This document shows positions 13,163-22,601 of a DNA stretch of 64,000 nt, piece after piece. The stretch spans positions 1-64,000 of IMG/VR virus record IMGVR_UViG_3300034021_001440; one strand, given 5' to 3'. A program made the position numbers and the translations under genes. The notes under the pieces are model-generated. The model saw only the letters and a program-made list of their open reading frames with translations, was not told the DNA's origin and did not search any database. The stretch comes from a virus. Numbering within the stretch: position 1 is the first letter of the stretch; every line of letters begins with the position of its first letter.

Positions 13163-16100
13163 ATGGCCACTTTTTCTTTGGGCACTTCGGGGATTACTCC
13201 CGGAGCTCCCGGCGTTTATATCAATGAGCGTGCCGGTCTTGCCGGTGCTCCCCAACTTGCCAGCTTTAGCACCGTCTACATGCTGGTAGAGACCGAGGAG
13301 AACGTTCCCACCACAATCTTCCCTTTCAACACTCCCGTTGCCGTTTCTTCACTGAACGACTACCGAGTGCTGAATGGTGGTCAGATTCCAACCTCACGCA
13401 TTCCTTCGCTGAGCTACAGCTGCGTTGAAGAGTTTTTCAACAACGCACAAGTAGGCGATTTGCGGGTTGTTCGCGTTGGAACCCCGAATCAGATTGTTGA
13501 GATCGAGTTTTTTCCCTCGGGTAGCAAAACTAACACAAGTTCCCTGCCGTCTGCCCTGATGGCTGGTAACGTTGTTTACGTGCAAATGGTCATCAATGGT
13601 CTCCGTCTGACCAGCGGTGTGCAGGACGACTTCAACCTGGAGTATCCTGGTTTTACTGCCAATGACGAGTACCTGGGTGTGCCCGTTCGCATCCCCGTCA
13701 ACTATGTTGCCGGTGACGAAGTCAATAACCGCAAGATTGCCGCCGCTATTTCGAGCGCCGTGGCAGCTGCCATCGAGTCCAACCCTGCCGTTCGCGCTGC
13801 TGTCTATGTGCGCGATTTCGGTCTGGTGAACGACCTCGATCCCCTCTCCAACTCGCAGAATTCCTACATCACCATTGCCAACACGACCTTTGACGGCAAC
13901 GTGTCGGTGGTGACTCAGGTGTTCCCTGTTGGTGCCAATTTCGTGTTCATGCAGAACACCTACGATGTCAACAACATTGTGGGTGGACAGAGTGCAATCG
14001 TTCGCGTTCCCCAGGACTACACTCAGTGCATCACCACTGCGTTTGAAGGTCAGCAAGACCAGGGCTACCTGATCACCCCGACCGCCTATGCTCAGTTCGA
14101 TTCCACTGGCCGTGCCTATGTGGGTCAAATCGCTGCTCTGCACTGCGAAAGCAACAGCTACAAGTGGATGGCCCTGGCTGATCCTGGTCCTTACCTGATC
14201 ACCGACGTCAACAAGTACTCCGAGTTCCAGCCTCACCAGGCTGCTGCTGACCTGATCACAGGCATGAAGTACCTGATTGACAACGCCATCTATCAGTGGA
14301 CCGGTGCTGACCGCACCTACGACCGTCTGGCTTATCAGGCGATCGTCTCCGGTCAAAGCCCTCAAGCCGCTGTGACCGAGTCCGCCAACACCGTTGGCTC
14401 CGATGTTCAAGTGGGTCTGCTGGATTCCGGATCCTACGATCTGGTTACTATCGGTGCCTCCGTTAATGGTGTGTTCCAGATCACCAGCTCCAACTTCTGG
14501 CCGGTGAACCTGCCGATCCAGAAAGTGGTGCTGTCTGGTGCTGATGCCGTGACCAATCCCCTGCATCCTTACAACGGGACAGAGGTTTACGTCATTGCTC
14601 CTCCTTATACTCCTGAGGTGGACGCCACTGGTTCATATCCTTTGAACTTTGTCTACCTGGCAACCACATCTCAGGACGCCACTGCTGTCTACAACTTTGT
14701 TGTTGCTGCTGGCGGCACTCTGGCTGCTTCGACCTCTCCGGTAAGCGGCTCCATTACTGCAGCTGGCACCGGCGACTCCTTCAGCGTTGCTTATGCTGAC
14801 TCGTTCTGGAACTTCCCTGTCACCATCAACGGTCAGACTTCCAACCTGATTCAGAACATCACCAACGCCACCGTTGGTGTGAACACCCTGCACCTGCCTG
14901 GCACTCTGCAGGAACCCACCGAAACCTATCGTCTTGGTTTCGTGAGCCGCACCATTCTCAACCCCAACACCAATCCGGGTGGCGTGAGCCCTGCCGGTAG
15001 CACTGGTGGCGTTGCCACTCTGAGCAGCCTTCAAGGTGGTGCTGGATACGTTGCCGGTACCTACCTTGCCGTACCCCTCGTGGGTCTGCATGGCACAGGC
15101 GCCACTGCTGACATCACCGTGAGCCCTGCTGGCGTTGTGACCTCCGTGGTCCTGGTGGCAGCTGGCTCCGCATACTATGTCGGCGACGTGCTGACTGCTG
15201 CGAATGCCAACCTTGGTGGTTCCGGCAGTGGTTTTGCCATCACCGTGGCTTCGGTCGTGGGTGGCAGCACCAACAAGTACACTGGTGCTCTGCAGTTCAA
15301 CGTGGTGAGTCACGGTTTGGTGAGTGGGCAAAAGCTCTACTTCACTCAGCCCATCATCGTCAACAACACGAACGTAATCAAGGCTACAACGCCAAACGCT
15401 ACCAACCCTTACTGGGTGACCGTTGTTGACAGTGACACCTTCGTGGTTTCCAACTCCCTGTCGAACTACACGACTCAAAGTTTCGTGAAGTACGTCAATG
15501 GCTACTACGAGCCCCTGCCGACTGTCATGTACACCGACATCCTCGTCGGCGGTACAACTGACATCACTCTGCAGGATGTGGGTCAGTTCCCCGTGATTCG
15601 CGGACGCAAATACGCTTTCGACTCCAGCAACGTCTTCAACCAGGCTTCGCGCTCGAGTGCCGCCCCTGCTGTTTCGGCTGCCAACATCGTTCCCGATCAG
15701 TCCATTTACTTCAACACCAGCGCCGTGGTTCTGGGCAGCGGTCTGATCTCGCCCTATGGAGAGACATATGACACCGCTGGCTGGCTGCCGAAGCTGGAAC
15801 TGCCGAACCCGACCACGAACCCCACTCCTACAATCGCCAACGCCTACTGCGTTCCGACTGTGGATCAGGAGTTCCAAGCCGAAGCCTTCATGGTTCCTGC
15901 TCTGGGCACTATTTATGGTGGCGACTATGATCCGACCGGCACTGGCACCGAGGGTCCTCTGACCCTGGCCAACATCTCCGCCGCAATCACCACTCCTGGT
16001 GCTGGATACACTGCCGGTACATACCAGAACGTGGAACTGACTGGTGGCGTGGGCCGTGGCGCTCAAGCGACCATCGTGGTGGCTGGTGGCGCGGTGACAA

Positions 16101-17419
16101 CCGTGACCGTGACTCAAGCCGGTTGGGGCTACGCCGTGGGCGATGTGCTCACCGTTCCCGCCTATCAGGTGGGTGGGTCTGGCACGAACTTCGCCCTGAC
16201 TCTGACAGCGACAGAGCTGAATCTTGTCGCTTCCTCAGGTGAAGTCACCACAGGTGCTCCTGCCGGTAGCTACGCTCAAGCTGCAGGTATTGGTGCAGGC
16301 AACACTGGAAACTCGGTTCAAGCTGCTCTTGAGTCCGGTGCCATTACTGGTCTGACCTTCGAGATCGTTTCCAACGCAGGTTTCGCTCCCGACGGCACTA
16401 CTGCTGTTGTCATCGGAGACACAATCACCGCTGTCTACAACGGCAACACCTACAGCTGGCAAGTGACTCCCGCCGTCGCTGCCGGTGGCGACATCACCAC
16501 CGCTGGCCGCGTTCAGTACAACTCTCAGATTGAAATGACCTTCAGTGCTGAGGAAGTTGTTCCTGCTGTGCTGTGGCGCTTCGATGCCATCACTTCCACC
16601 GAAATCATTGACAATGCCCTCCGTGGCGTTGGCAACGGTGGTGAGCCTGAGGCTGTGTTTGTGGATGCTGGTGTTGACAACGTCAACCGCCTGCTGGATG
16701 ACTCGCAGCGTTATGCCAACCCGTTCGGCTTCATTGCCTACTACGGTCCGTACATCCAAAACGGTGCTGGCAAGTGGATTCCCCCGTCGCCCTATGTGAC
16801 CGGTGTGGCCGTCCGCCGCTACCGCTCCGAGGGCTACCAGTTCCCGCCCGCTGGCGTGAAGTATCAGCTGAACGATGCCATCGCCACTCAGATTCCGATC
16901 AATTCGGCTCAGCAGAATCTGCTCAACCCGAAAGGATGCAACGCAATCCGCACCCTGCCTGGTTATCCGCAGACTGCCGTGTTCATCTGGGGTGGTCGCA
17001 CCCGTCTGCCCAACCCGAACGACGCTCAACAGGCGCTGTACAAGTTCGTCAACACTCGCGTTATTCTCAACGTGGTGTATGGCTCGCTCCGTCGCGCTTT
17101 CGACAGCCAGATCTTCAACGTGATCGATGGTTTCGGTATCGTGTTCAACCAGATCATTCTGGTGGGCAACGCTATCCTGAACCAGCTGTACGTGAAGGGT
17201 GCTCTGTTCGGTGCGACTCCGGACCAAGCCTTCCAGGTGATCTGCGATTCTCGCATCAACCCGCCTGCTGACTTGGAGAACGGCATCGTGAACGCCAAGG
17301 TGTTCGTGACCCCGGTCCCGACACTGGAGCGCATCCAGATCGACCTCATCCGTGTTGCCATCGGCAATATGCAGAATGAGCTGGATCTGCAAGGACTCGG
17401 ACAGGATAATTCGTTCTGA
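13163..17419 (+). CDS. Contractile tail sheath protein, expanded
   Basis: A 1418-residue sheath protein, about twice the length of T4 gp18. The conserved N-terminal core begins with PGAPGVYINERAGLAG and runs to about residue 470. The conserved C-terminal core starts near 1130 (VVPAVLWRFDAI, SPYVTGVAVRRYRSEG) and ends with the sheath hallmark of a cysteine-Asp pair and E-x-I-x-I-D-L. Between them is an insertion of roughly 650 residues containing two copies (about 608-700 and 930-1020) of the Gly-rich beta module also found at 6944. The inserts should lie on the outside of the sheath. Subunits contract to drive the tube into the host. Confidence 0.92.
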   Translation: MATFSLGTSGITPGAPGVYINERAGLAGAPQLASFSTVYMLVETEENVPTTIFPFNTPVAVSSLNDYRVLNGGQIPTSRIPSLSYSCVEEFFNNAQVGDLRVVRVGTPNQIVEIEFFPSGSKTNTSSLPSALMAGNVVYVQMVINGLRLTSGVQDDFNLEYPGFTANDEYLGVPVRIPVNYVAGDEVNNRKIAAAISSAVAAAIESNPAVRAAVYVRDFGLVNDLDPLSNSQNSYITIANTTFDGNVSVVTQVFPVGANFVFMQNTYDVNNIVGGQSAIVRVPQDYTQCITTAFEGQQDQGYLITPTAYAQFDSTGRAYVGQIAALHCESNSYKWMALADPGPYLITDVNKYSEFQPHQAAADLITGMKYLIDNAIYQWTGADRTYDRLAYQAIVSGQSPQAAVTESANTVGSDVQVGLLDSGSYDLVTIGASVNGVFQITSSNFWPVNLPIQKVVLSGADAVTNPLHPYNGTEVYVIAPPYTPEVDATGSYPLNFVYLATTSQDATAVYNFVVAAGGTLAASTSPVSGSITAAGTGDSFSVAYADSFWNFPVTINGQTSNLIQNITNATVGVNTLHLPGTLQEPTETYRLGFVSRTILNPNTNPGGVSPAGSTGGVATLSSLQGGAGYVAGTYLAVPLVGLHGTGATADITVSPAGVVTSVVLVAAGSAYYVGDVLTAANANLGGSGSGFAITVASVVGGSTNKYTGALQFNVVSHGLVSGQKLYFTQPIIVNNTNVIKATTPNATNPYWVTVVDSDTFVVSNSLSNYTTQSFVKYVNGYYEPLPTVMYTDILVGGTTDITLQDVGQFPVIRGRKYAFDSSNVFNQASRSSAAPAVSAANIVPDQSIYFNTSAVVLGSGLISPYGETYDTAGWLPKLELPNPTTNPTPTIANAYCVPTVDQEFQAEAFMVPALGTIYGGDYDPTGTGTEGPLTLANISAAITTPGAGYTAGTYQNVELTGGVGRGAQATIVVAGGAVTTVTVTQAGWGYAVGDVLTVPAYQVGGSGTNFALTLTATELNLVASSGEVTTGAPAGSYAQAAGIGAGNTGNSVQAALESGAITGLTFEIVSNAGFAPDGTTAVVIGDTITAVYNGNTYSWQVTPAVAAGGDITTAGRVQYNSQIEMTFSAEEVVPAVLWRFDAITSTEIIDNALRGVGNGGEPEAVFVDAGVDNVNRLLDDSQRYANPFGFIAYYGPYIQNGAGKWIPPSPYVTGVAVRRYRSEGYQFPPAGVKYQLNDAIATQIPINSAQQNLLNPKGCNAIRTLPGYPQTAVFIWGGRTRLPNPNDAQQALYKFVNTRVILNVVYGSLRRAFDSQIFNVIDGFGIVFNQIILVGNAILNQLYVKGALFGATPDQAFQVICDSRINPPADLENGIVNAKVFVTPVPTLERIQIDLIRVAIGNMQNELDLQGLGQDNSF

Positions 17420-17721
17420 TGAGTATAGGGAGTCACATTTTGTACCGGGATCTAAATCTACGCATCCCAGACTCCCTTCTTTTTCAGCTTGAGCAACAGG
17501 CCGAGGATCAGGGTGTCTCACTCGAGGCACTCTGTATTTCTCGGCTCTCAGGCGAAAACAACGAAGGAAGTCTTGTTGATCCAAACTTTTATCAATCAAT
17601 GCATCTCGATGTTCTTCGCAAAGAGATTCGCAAAGTCATTGAGAGTGACCTTCCCACCGACGAGGTGAAGAAAAGAGTCAATGCTCTCGAATTTCAAATT
17701 TCCCGCAGGTATATCCGATGA
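17419..17721 (+). CDS. Ribbon-helix-helix-like small protein
   Basis: A 100-residue protein. Residues 12-45 read LNLRIPDSLLFQLEQQAED followed by GVSLEALCISRLSG, the classic pattern of a CopG/Arc-type ribbon-helix-helix DNA-binding domain (strand, helix, G-x-S turn, helix). The C-terminal half is a charged helical tail. Its ATG overlaps the sheath stop codon, so it is translationally coupled to one of the most abundant virion proteins. A late-gene repressor is possible. A tail assembly role using the same fold cannot be excluded. Confidence 0.6.
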   Translation: MSIGSHILYRDLNLRIPDSLLFQLEQQAEDQGVSLEALCISRLSGENNEGSLVDPNFYQSMHLDVLRKEIRKVIESDLPTDEVKKRVNALEFQISRRYIR

Positions 17722-18095
17722 GCAATCCCACGATGCTTTCTGCGTCAATTCGTGGCATCCGGTATCCTCTTACCGTTGAGAATGGCAATCTAGCAGTCAG
17801 CACTGACTACGACTTGATTTCGCAGCAGATTCGTAGCGTTCTCGAAACGCGCTACTACGAGCGTGTCATGATCGCTGACTACGGCATCGGTGACTATGTT
17901 CTGGAGATTCTAGATCCTGGACTCATCAACTCTTCCATTCAGAGCGCCATTCTCCAAAACGTTGACGGTCTCACTGCACTTTCTGTGCTCGGGGACTGGA
18001 AGACTGCCGGAGACGACGGTTTATACACGGTTTCTATTCAATACGAGGTGGCAGGAGTGCCTCAACCGCCTCTCAACTTCACCCTGGCGAACTAA
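17718..18095 (+). CDS. Baseplate wedge protein, gp25-like
   Basis: A 125-residue protein of the T4 gp25 / P2 gpW family. The family signature is seen as LISQQIRSVLETRYYERVMI (residues 35-54) followed by ADYGIGDYVLEI. A helix-strand segment follows (INSSIQSAILQN), with a C-terminal strand pair typical of the fold. The protein sits in the inner baseplate and starts sheath assembly. It overlaps the RHH-like gene upstream by four bases, so sheath, RHH protein and gp25 form one translational unit. Confidence 0.88.
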   Translation: MSNPTMLSASIRGIRYPLTVENGNLAVSTDYDLISQQIRSVLETRYYERVMIADYGIGDYVLEILDPGLINSSIQSAILQNVDGLTALSVLGDWKTAGDDGLYTVSIQYEVAGVPQPPLNFTLAN

Positions 18096-18097
18096 CC

Positions 18098-18106
18098 GGG
18101 TAAAAC
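18098..18106 (+). promoter_or_regulatory. GGGTAAAAC element (portal)
   Basis: Located 3 nt after the gp25 stop codon and 31 nt upstream of the portal ATG at 18138. Confidence 0.65.
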
Positions 18107-18137
18107 TAATCAACTAGGCCACTGCACGAGACTTTGG

Positions 18138-19760
18138 ATGGCGCAGCGATTCAAGACAGCACCAGTCCCATCAGGAGAAGTCGCAAGGTACACGAGCGAC
18201 CCATATAATCTATCGTCAATCTACATGTTCGGTAGTTCCTCTCCCTTCACGGGGCAGGGGAACACGATCGTTCGCCCGAACGACGATCTTCTGATTCAGA
18301 AGGGTGGCAACCGCGCCCTGGTGGTGTATCAGCGTCTGCTCTATGACGAGCAAGTGCAGGGATGCTTCCGCAAGTTGCTCCAAGAAGTGACTTCGCGTCC
18401 CTGGTATGTTCAGCAATATTCGGATAAACCTGGAGACATGGCAGTCCGGGACTTTGTGGCCGAAGTTCTGGAAGAGATGCCTCTGGATGACATCTATGTG
18501 GGAATGGCCGAGGCGATGATCACTGGTTTCTCTGTTGGAGAAATCATGTGGAAGAAGACCAAGCGCGGTGTGATTCCTTTTGACGTTCGCATGCGCGATC
18601 AGCGCCGTTTCGTTTTCCAGGAAGAGCAAGATGCCAGCACTGGCTTTACAATGCGTTGCCTCACTTTCAACCGCATGTTTGAAGGTGTTGAGCTCCCACA
18701 GCGGAAGTTTATCGTCTCTCGCTACTGGGTTTCGCACAACGGCGACCCATACGGTTCTTCTCTCGGCCGCATTCTTTATCCTCTCGTCAAGTTTCGGCGC
18801 CGTGCCATCGAGTCTTACGTGCTCTACGGCGACCGTTACGCGACGCCGACAGCTGTTGCTAAAGCCCCTCTCAGTGCGAGCACGAGAGAGTTGGATACGC
18901 TCTACGGCCATCTTTCCAATCTCTCGCAAGAAACGGCAATGATTCTGCCGGAAGGATACGAGCTTGAGTTCGTTGTCCCCTCCGGTTCTCCCGAAGTTTT
19001 CAAAAATCTGATTGACTATATCGACAAAGAAATCTCTCTGGTTATCTGTGGAGAGAACGAAGCTGGGCAGGCTGAAGCAGGCTCCCGCGCTTCCTCTCAA
19101 GTGGCAAACACGGTGCGTGTGGTGCGAGCAAGCGAGCTCTCCGAAATGCTTTCGCACACACTCTCACAAACCTTGGTTCGTTGGATCGTCGATCTGAACT
19201 TTGGCACTGACGTTGCCTCACCCTCTCTGACTCGCGAGTTTCGCATCGAGGAATCTGCCATCACGGTTCCCGACCTTTCCCTGCTCATTCAGTCTGGATA
19301 CACTCCTCGCAAAGAATGGATCGAGCGTCACTTCCGCGTGGAGCTGGAAGAGAAGTCTCCCGGCGAAAGTGGTGGCGCAGAGGAAGAGGCACAATTTGAT
19401 CCGCAAAAAGATCAGAATCTTTTTGAAAACATTTTTGGCCCTGAGGGAGAGGGGCAAGGTCCCACCCCCCAAGGAGAGCAAGCCGCTGCTGGTGAGCTTG
19501 AGAAAGCAGCAAACGAAATGAACATGCCCGCTGGCGCTGCTCCCGAAGAATCCCAAGCTGACGCAATAGGGGACCCTTCTGTTGACGACCTATTGGCAAG
19601 CACTGAGGAAGGCAGCACCGGTGCTCCGACTGAGCTGGACGATGAGCTTGACTTCCTTTGGGACAATGAGCCCGAAGAGAGCATTTCTGATGATGAAGAG
19701 AAACCGTTCGGCGACCAAATAATCACGGAGGACGAAGCAGTTGAGATGGATAGAAAGTAG
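18138..19760 (+). CDS. Portal protein, Mu gp29-like (DUF935 type)
   Basis: A 540-residue portal protein forming the ring at the head vertex through which DNA passes. The pattern fits the Mu gp29 family: a helical start (LLYDEQVQGCFRKLLQEV), an aromatic WYVQQY segment, a GFSVGEIMW block (about residue 135), a central LYPLVKFRRRAIESY helix (about 214-228), and TAMILPEGYELEFV followed by a conserved E-I-S-L-V-I-C-G segment. The last 120 residues are acidic and low-complexity and end in DEAVEMDRK. It is followed by protease and minor head genes, the Mu order. Confidence 0.88.
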   Translation: MAQRFKTAPVPSGEVARYTSDPYNLSSIYMFGSSSPFTGQGNTIVRPNDDLLIQKGGNRALVVYQRLLYDEQVQGCFRKLLQEVTSRPWYVQQYSDKPGDMAVRDFVAEVLEEMPLDDIYVGMAEAMITGFSVGEIMWKKTKRGVIPFDVRMRDQRRFVFQEEQDASTGFTMRCLTFNRMFEGVELPQRKFIVSRYWVSHNGDPYGSSLGRILYPLVKFRRRAIESYVLYGDRYATPTAVAKAPLSASTRELDTLYGHLSNLSQETAMILPEGYELEFVVPSGSPEVFKNLIDYIDKEISLVICGENEAGQAEAGSRASSQVANTVRVVRASELSEMLSHTLSQTLVRWIVDLNFGTDVASPSLTREFRIEESAITVPDLSLLIQSGYTPRKEWIERHFRVELEEKSPGESGGAEEEAQFDPQKDQNLFENIFGPEGEGQGPTPQGEQAAAGELEKAANEMNMPAGAAPEESQADAIGDPSVDDLLASTEEGSTGAPTELDDELDFLWDNEPEESISDDEEKPFGDQIITEDEAVEMDRK

Positions 19761-19767
19761 GGTAAAA
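19760..19767 (+). promoter_or_regulatory. GGGTAAAA element (protease-scaffold)
   Basis: Shares its first G with the portal TAG stop and lies 29 nt upstream of the GTG start at 19797. An AAGTATGGGTC stretch follows, nearly repeated after the element at 60291. Confidence 0.65.
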
Positions 19768-19796
19768 AACCAAGTATGGGTCACTAACTAAACACG

Positions 19797-22595
19797 GTGT
19801 TTACAAAAAGAATACACGTCTTCAAAGCAGGTGATCAGACCTCGGCCCAAGGGGTCCAACGGAAGTTTTCTCCGAAGGACCTCGAACAAGTGGTGCGGAC
19901 ATACGATCCTGCGATCCATGAAGCACCTCTCGTCATCGGCCATGCGGGAGATAACGACAGTCTTCCTGCCTACGGTTGGATCCAAGGATTCAGCCGTGAA
20001 GGGGATAACTTGTATGCAGACGTCGCTTTTACTGACACTGCAAAGAATCTGGTGAAAGATGGGCATTACCGCAAGGTTTCCATCTCATTCTATTCTCCAG
20101 ACTCAGCAATCAATCCCCACAAAGGCAAGTGGAGTGCCCGACACCTTGCTCTGCTGGGGGCCTCTCCCCCGGCGGTGAAAGGACTTGAGCCATTCACCTT
20201 CGCGGAAACGGAAGGAGTCTACGATTTTGCCGTGGCCTTGTCGCCCTCGGACATTTTCGATGAGGAACTTGGACCGACACTCATTGTTGAGAAGAGTCCC
20301 CTCGAAATGTTGCAAGAAAAACTCGCTGCCGTCCGTGAGGACGTCTCCAGCGCAGTCAAAGACTTGCAAACCAGTTCGCAGGCTCAGCCTGTGCAACAAC
20401 TTGAGGAAGTGACTGGATCCTCGGTAACTACAGAGCCAGAAACCGCACAAATGGCTAATCCAGAAACCGACTACTCTGAAAAACAAAAATACGTGGGTCG
20501 CGAAGGAACTGAAATCACTCAGCAAACGGCTGACCTCGAAGATCAATTTCCGGAAGAGGAATTTATGGAACAAGGAAAAATCAGCCGGAAGCACGCTAAA
20601 GGTGCCCACGGCCAAGTCATGCAAGTCGTAGAGAACGTCTACGAGGAAGCTCACAAAGAATCTACCGACGAACGCAAAGCCGCTGCCGACCGTGCCTTCG
20701 AAGCCAAGCGCATGAAGAAGGAAGGAAAGCCTGCGGAGGCCAAAGAGGTCAAGCGTTTCGGTAAGGAAGAGGACGAACTCATCAAAGAAGCCAAGCATGG
20801 TGAGATGCCTCCCGCCCTCAAAAAGCGTGCTGCTCAAGTGAAAGCCCAAGGCCACTTTGCCGAGGATCACGCCGAGCTCGAGTACGATGAGGACCCCACT
20901 GGTCGTTACGAGACTGCCCGTTCGACTGACAACGGCTATGTCGATCGCATGAAGGTTGGCAAGTCTGGTCCCGACGGCAACGTGGGCCGCATGAAGACTG
21001 CCCGGTCCAGTGAGCAGGATCGCGACCGTATGCACACCGCTGAAAACGGTGAGCAAGACTCTGACCGTATGCACACTGCCGAAGCTGGTCCCGATGGAGA
21101 TGGTTTCTCCCGCTGGGCTGGTCAGGAAGATGGCTACGATCAAGTCAGCAACATGGACCAGTATGACGCTGGTTTTGACGATTACCCGGAAGGCAATAAG
21201 CCGAAGCTGTCTTCGGGAACCGACCCTTACGGTCGTGACGAGACTGAGACCAAGATTCCGACCGAGTCGGAAGAGATGCCCGATGACACCGTGTTTGCTG
21301 TTGGCATGACCAACGTTATGAGCGACAAGAACATGCGTGTTCTTCGTCAGAAGTCTTCGGATGCTCGTGCCAAGTCCGTGGGCACCCACGACTATCTCTA
21401 CGGTGAGCCTCAAGCCGATGAAATGACTGGCGAAAAAGGTGTGACAACCGCTCGCAAGGGCATGACAGCCAGCAAGACCGTTGAGCACGCTGAGTACGAG
21501 ACTGACGACGCTGACAGCGGCGCCAGCCTGGACACTCTGCGCCACGAAATCGGCGACGGCAAGAAAGCCAAGAATCGTCTCCTGACCCCTGGTGCTCAGG
21601 ACTCCCTCGAGGATCCTGCTGCCATTGTTGGACCTTCTGGTGCTTATGCTGAGCGTTCGATGAAGACGCTGCGTGCCACCGACGGCGACGGTATTCCCGT
21701 CAAAGGTGCCGAGCATGCTGAAATCCCTGAGGGCGAGTACAAGTCCTACAAGGGCGAGAAGAAGTCCTCCAACAAGCAGCTGGTCCCCGGCGCTATGGAT
21801 CGCATTGACGAGGCCGATCAAACCGTGGGCCCTGACGGTGCCTATGGTGAAGCCTCTCTCCAACAGCTCCGTAATGACATCGGCGATGGCAAGCCCTCCA
21901 AGGCCCGTCAGCTCAAGCCCGGTGCCATGGACGACCTGGACAGCCCTGCTGAGGTTTCCAAGCGTTCCGGCGGCGTGTATGCTGAGGAGCACGGCGAGAA
22001 GAAGGATCCCTACACCAAGACCGGCTTCGGCTCCACCTACGATGAAGGTGAAGGTGATGACGGTGTGGATGAAGGTGAAGAGGACTACAACGAGCTGAGC
22101 GTTGACCACTGCGGTATGGACTACGGCATGGGTTCGATGGGTCAGGCTCGTGCCGTAGGTTTCCCTGCCATGAGCATGGCTGAGAAGATGCAAGCTGAGC
22201 TTGAGAAACTCAAGTCTGAGCATGCTGAGCTCCAGAAAATGTACATGGAGGAGAAGATCAAGGCTCGCAAGGACAAGATGCACAGCTTCGTTGAAGCTCT
22301 GTATGAAGAGGGTCGCCTGACTGACGGCATCATGCCTCAGGGCGAACTGCTTTCCTATTGCGAAGGCCTTGAGTTCGGCACCATGGAGTTCTCAGAGGGT
22401 GAGACTGCTGCCACCAAACTGCTCGGCCTGCTGGCCAAGCTGCCCCCGATGGTTTCCTTCGGTGAAGTGGCCGGTGGTACTTTCCAGTACGCTGAAGAGG
22501 ACCTCGATCCTCACGCTCGTGCTCTGAAAATGGTTGAAGAGTCCGAAGGTGCTATCGACTACGTTGAAGCACTGAAGAAGACCATGTTCTCCTGA
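19797..22595 (+). CDS. Prohead protease-scaffold fusion, Mu gpI-like
   Basis: A 932-residue protein with a GTG start. Residues about 1-150 match the Mu gpI-type prohead protease: FSPKDLEQVVRTYDP, EAPLVIGHAGD, PAYGWIQGF, YRKVSISFYSP and LALLGASPPAVKGL. The rest is a very long charged scaffold. It includes a Lys/Glu-rich helical part (about 225-370), short repeats around DRMHTAE (about 380-440) and imperfect repeats of IGDGK...LxPGAxDxLxxPA (about 580-735). A coiled-coil end (about 790-850) and a conserved tail follow. In Mu the C-terminal half also exists as a separate scaffold made from an internal start. Confidence 0.85.
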   Translation: MFTKRIHVFKAGDQTSAQGVQRKFSPKDLEQVVRTYDPAIHEAPLVIGHAGDNDSLPAYGWIQGFSREGDNLYADVAFTDTAKNLVKDGHYRKVSISFYSPDSAINPHKGKWSARHLALLGASPPAVKGLEPFTFAETEGVYDFAVALSPSDIFDEELGPTLIVEKSPLEMLQEKLAAVREDVSSAVKDLQTSSQAQPVQQLEEVTGSSVTTEPETAQMANPETDYSEKQKYVGREGTEITQQTADLEDQFPEEEFMEQGKISRKHAKGAHGQVMQVVENVYEEAHKESTDERKAAADRAFEAKRMKKEGKPAEAKEVKRFGKEEDELIKEAKHGEMPPALKKRAAQVKAQGHFAEDHAELEYDEDPTGRYETARSTDNGYVDRMKVGKSGPDGNVGRMKTARSSEQDRDRMHTAENGEQDSDRMHTAEAGPDGDGFSRWAGQEDGYDQVSNMDQYDAGFDDYPEGNKPKLSSGTDPYGRDETETKIPTESEEMPDDTVFAVGMTNVMSDKNMRVLRQKSSDARAKSVGTHDYLYGEPQADEMTGEKGVTTARKGMTASKTVEHAEYETDDADSGASLDTLRHEIGDGKKAKNRLLTPGAQDSLEDPAAIVGPSGAYAERSMKTLRATDGDGIPVKGAEHAEIPEGEYKSYKGEKKSSNKQLVPGAMDRIDEADQTVGPDGAYGEASLQQLRNDIGDGKPSKARQLKPGAMDDLDSPAEVSKRSGGVYAEEHGEKKDPYTKTGFGSTYDEGEGDDGVDEGEEDYNELSVDHCGMDYGMGSMGQARAVGFPAMSMAEKMQAELEKLKSEHAELQKMYMEEKIKARKDKMHSFVEALYEEGRLTDGIMPQGELLSYCEGLEFGTMEFSEGETAATKLLGLLAKLPPMVSFGEVAGGTFQYAEEDLDPHARALKMVEESEGAIDYVEALKKTMFS

Positions 22596-22601
22596 TGAGT
22601 T

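Noticed and set aside
13394-17599. Minus-strand frames of 390, 494 and 454 codons opposite the sheath gene
   Set aside because: They are antisense shadows of a highly biased coding sequence. Their His/Val/Ser-rich composition is not that of any neighbour.
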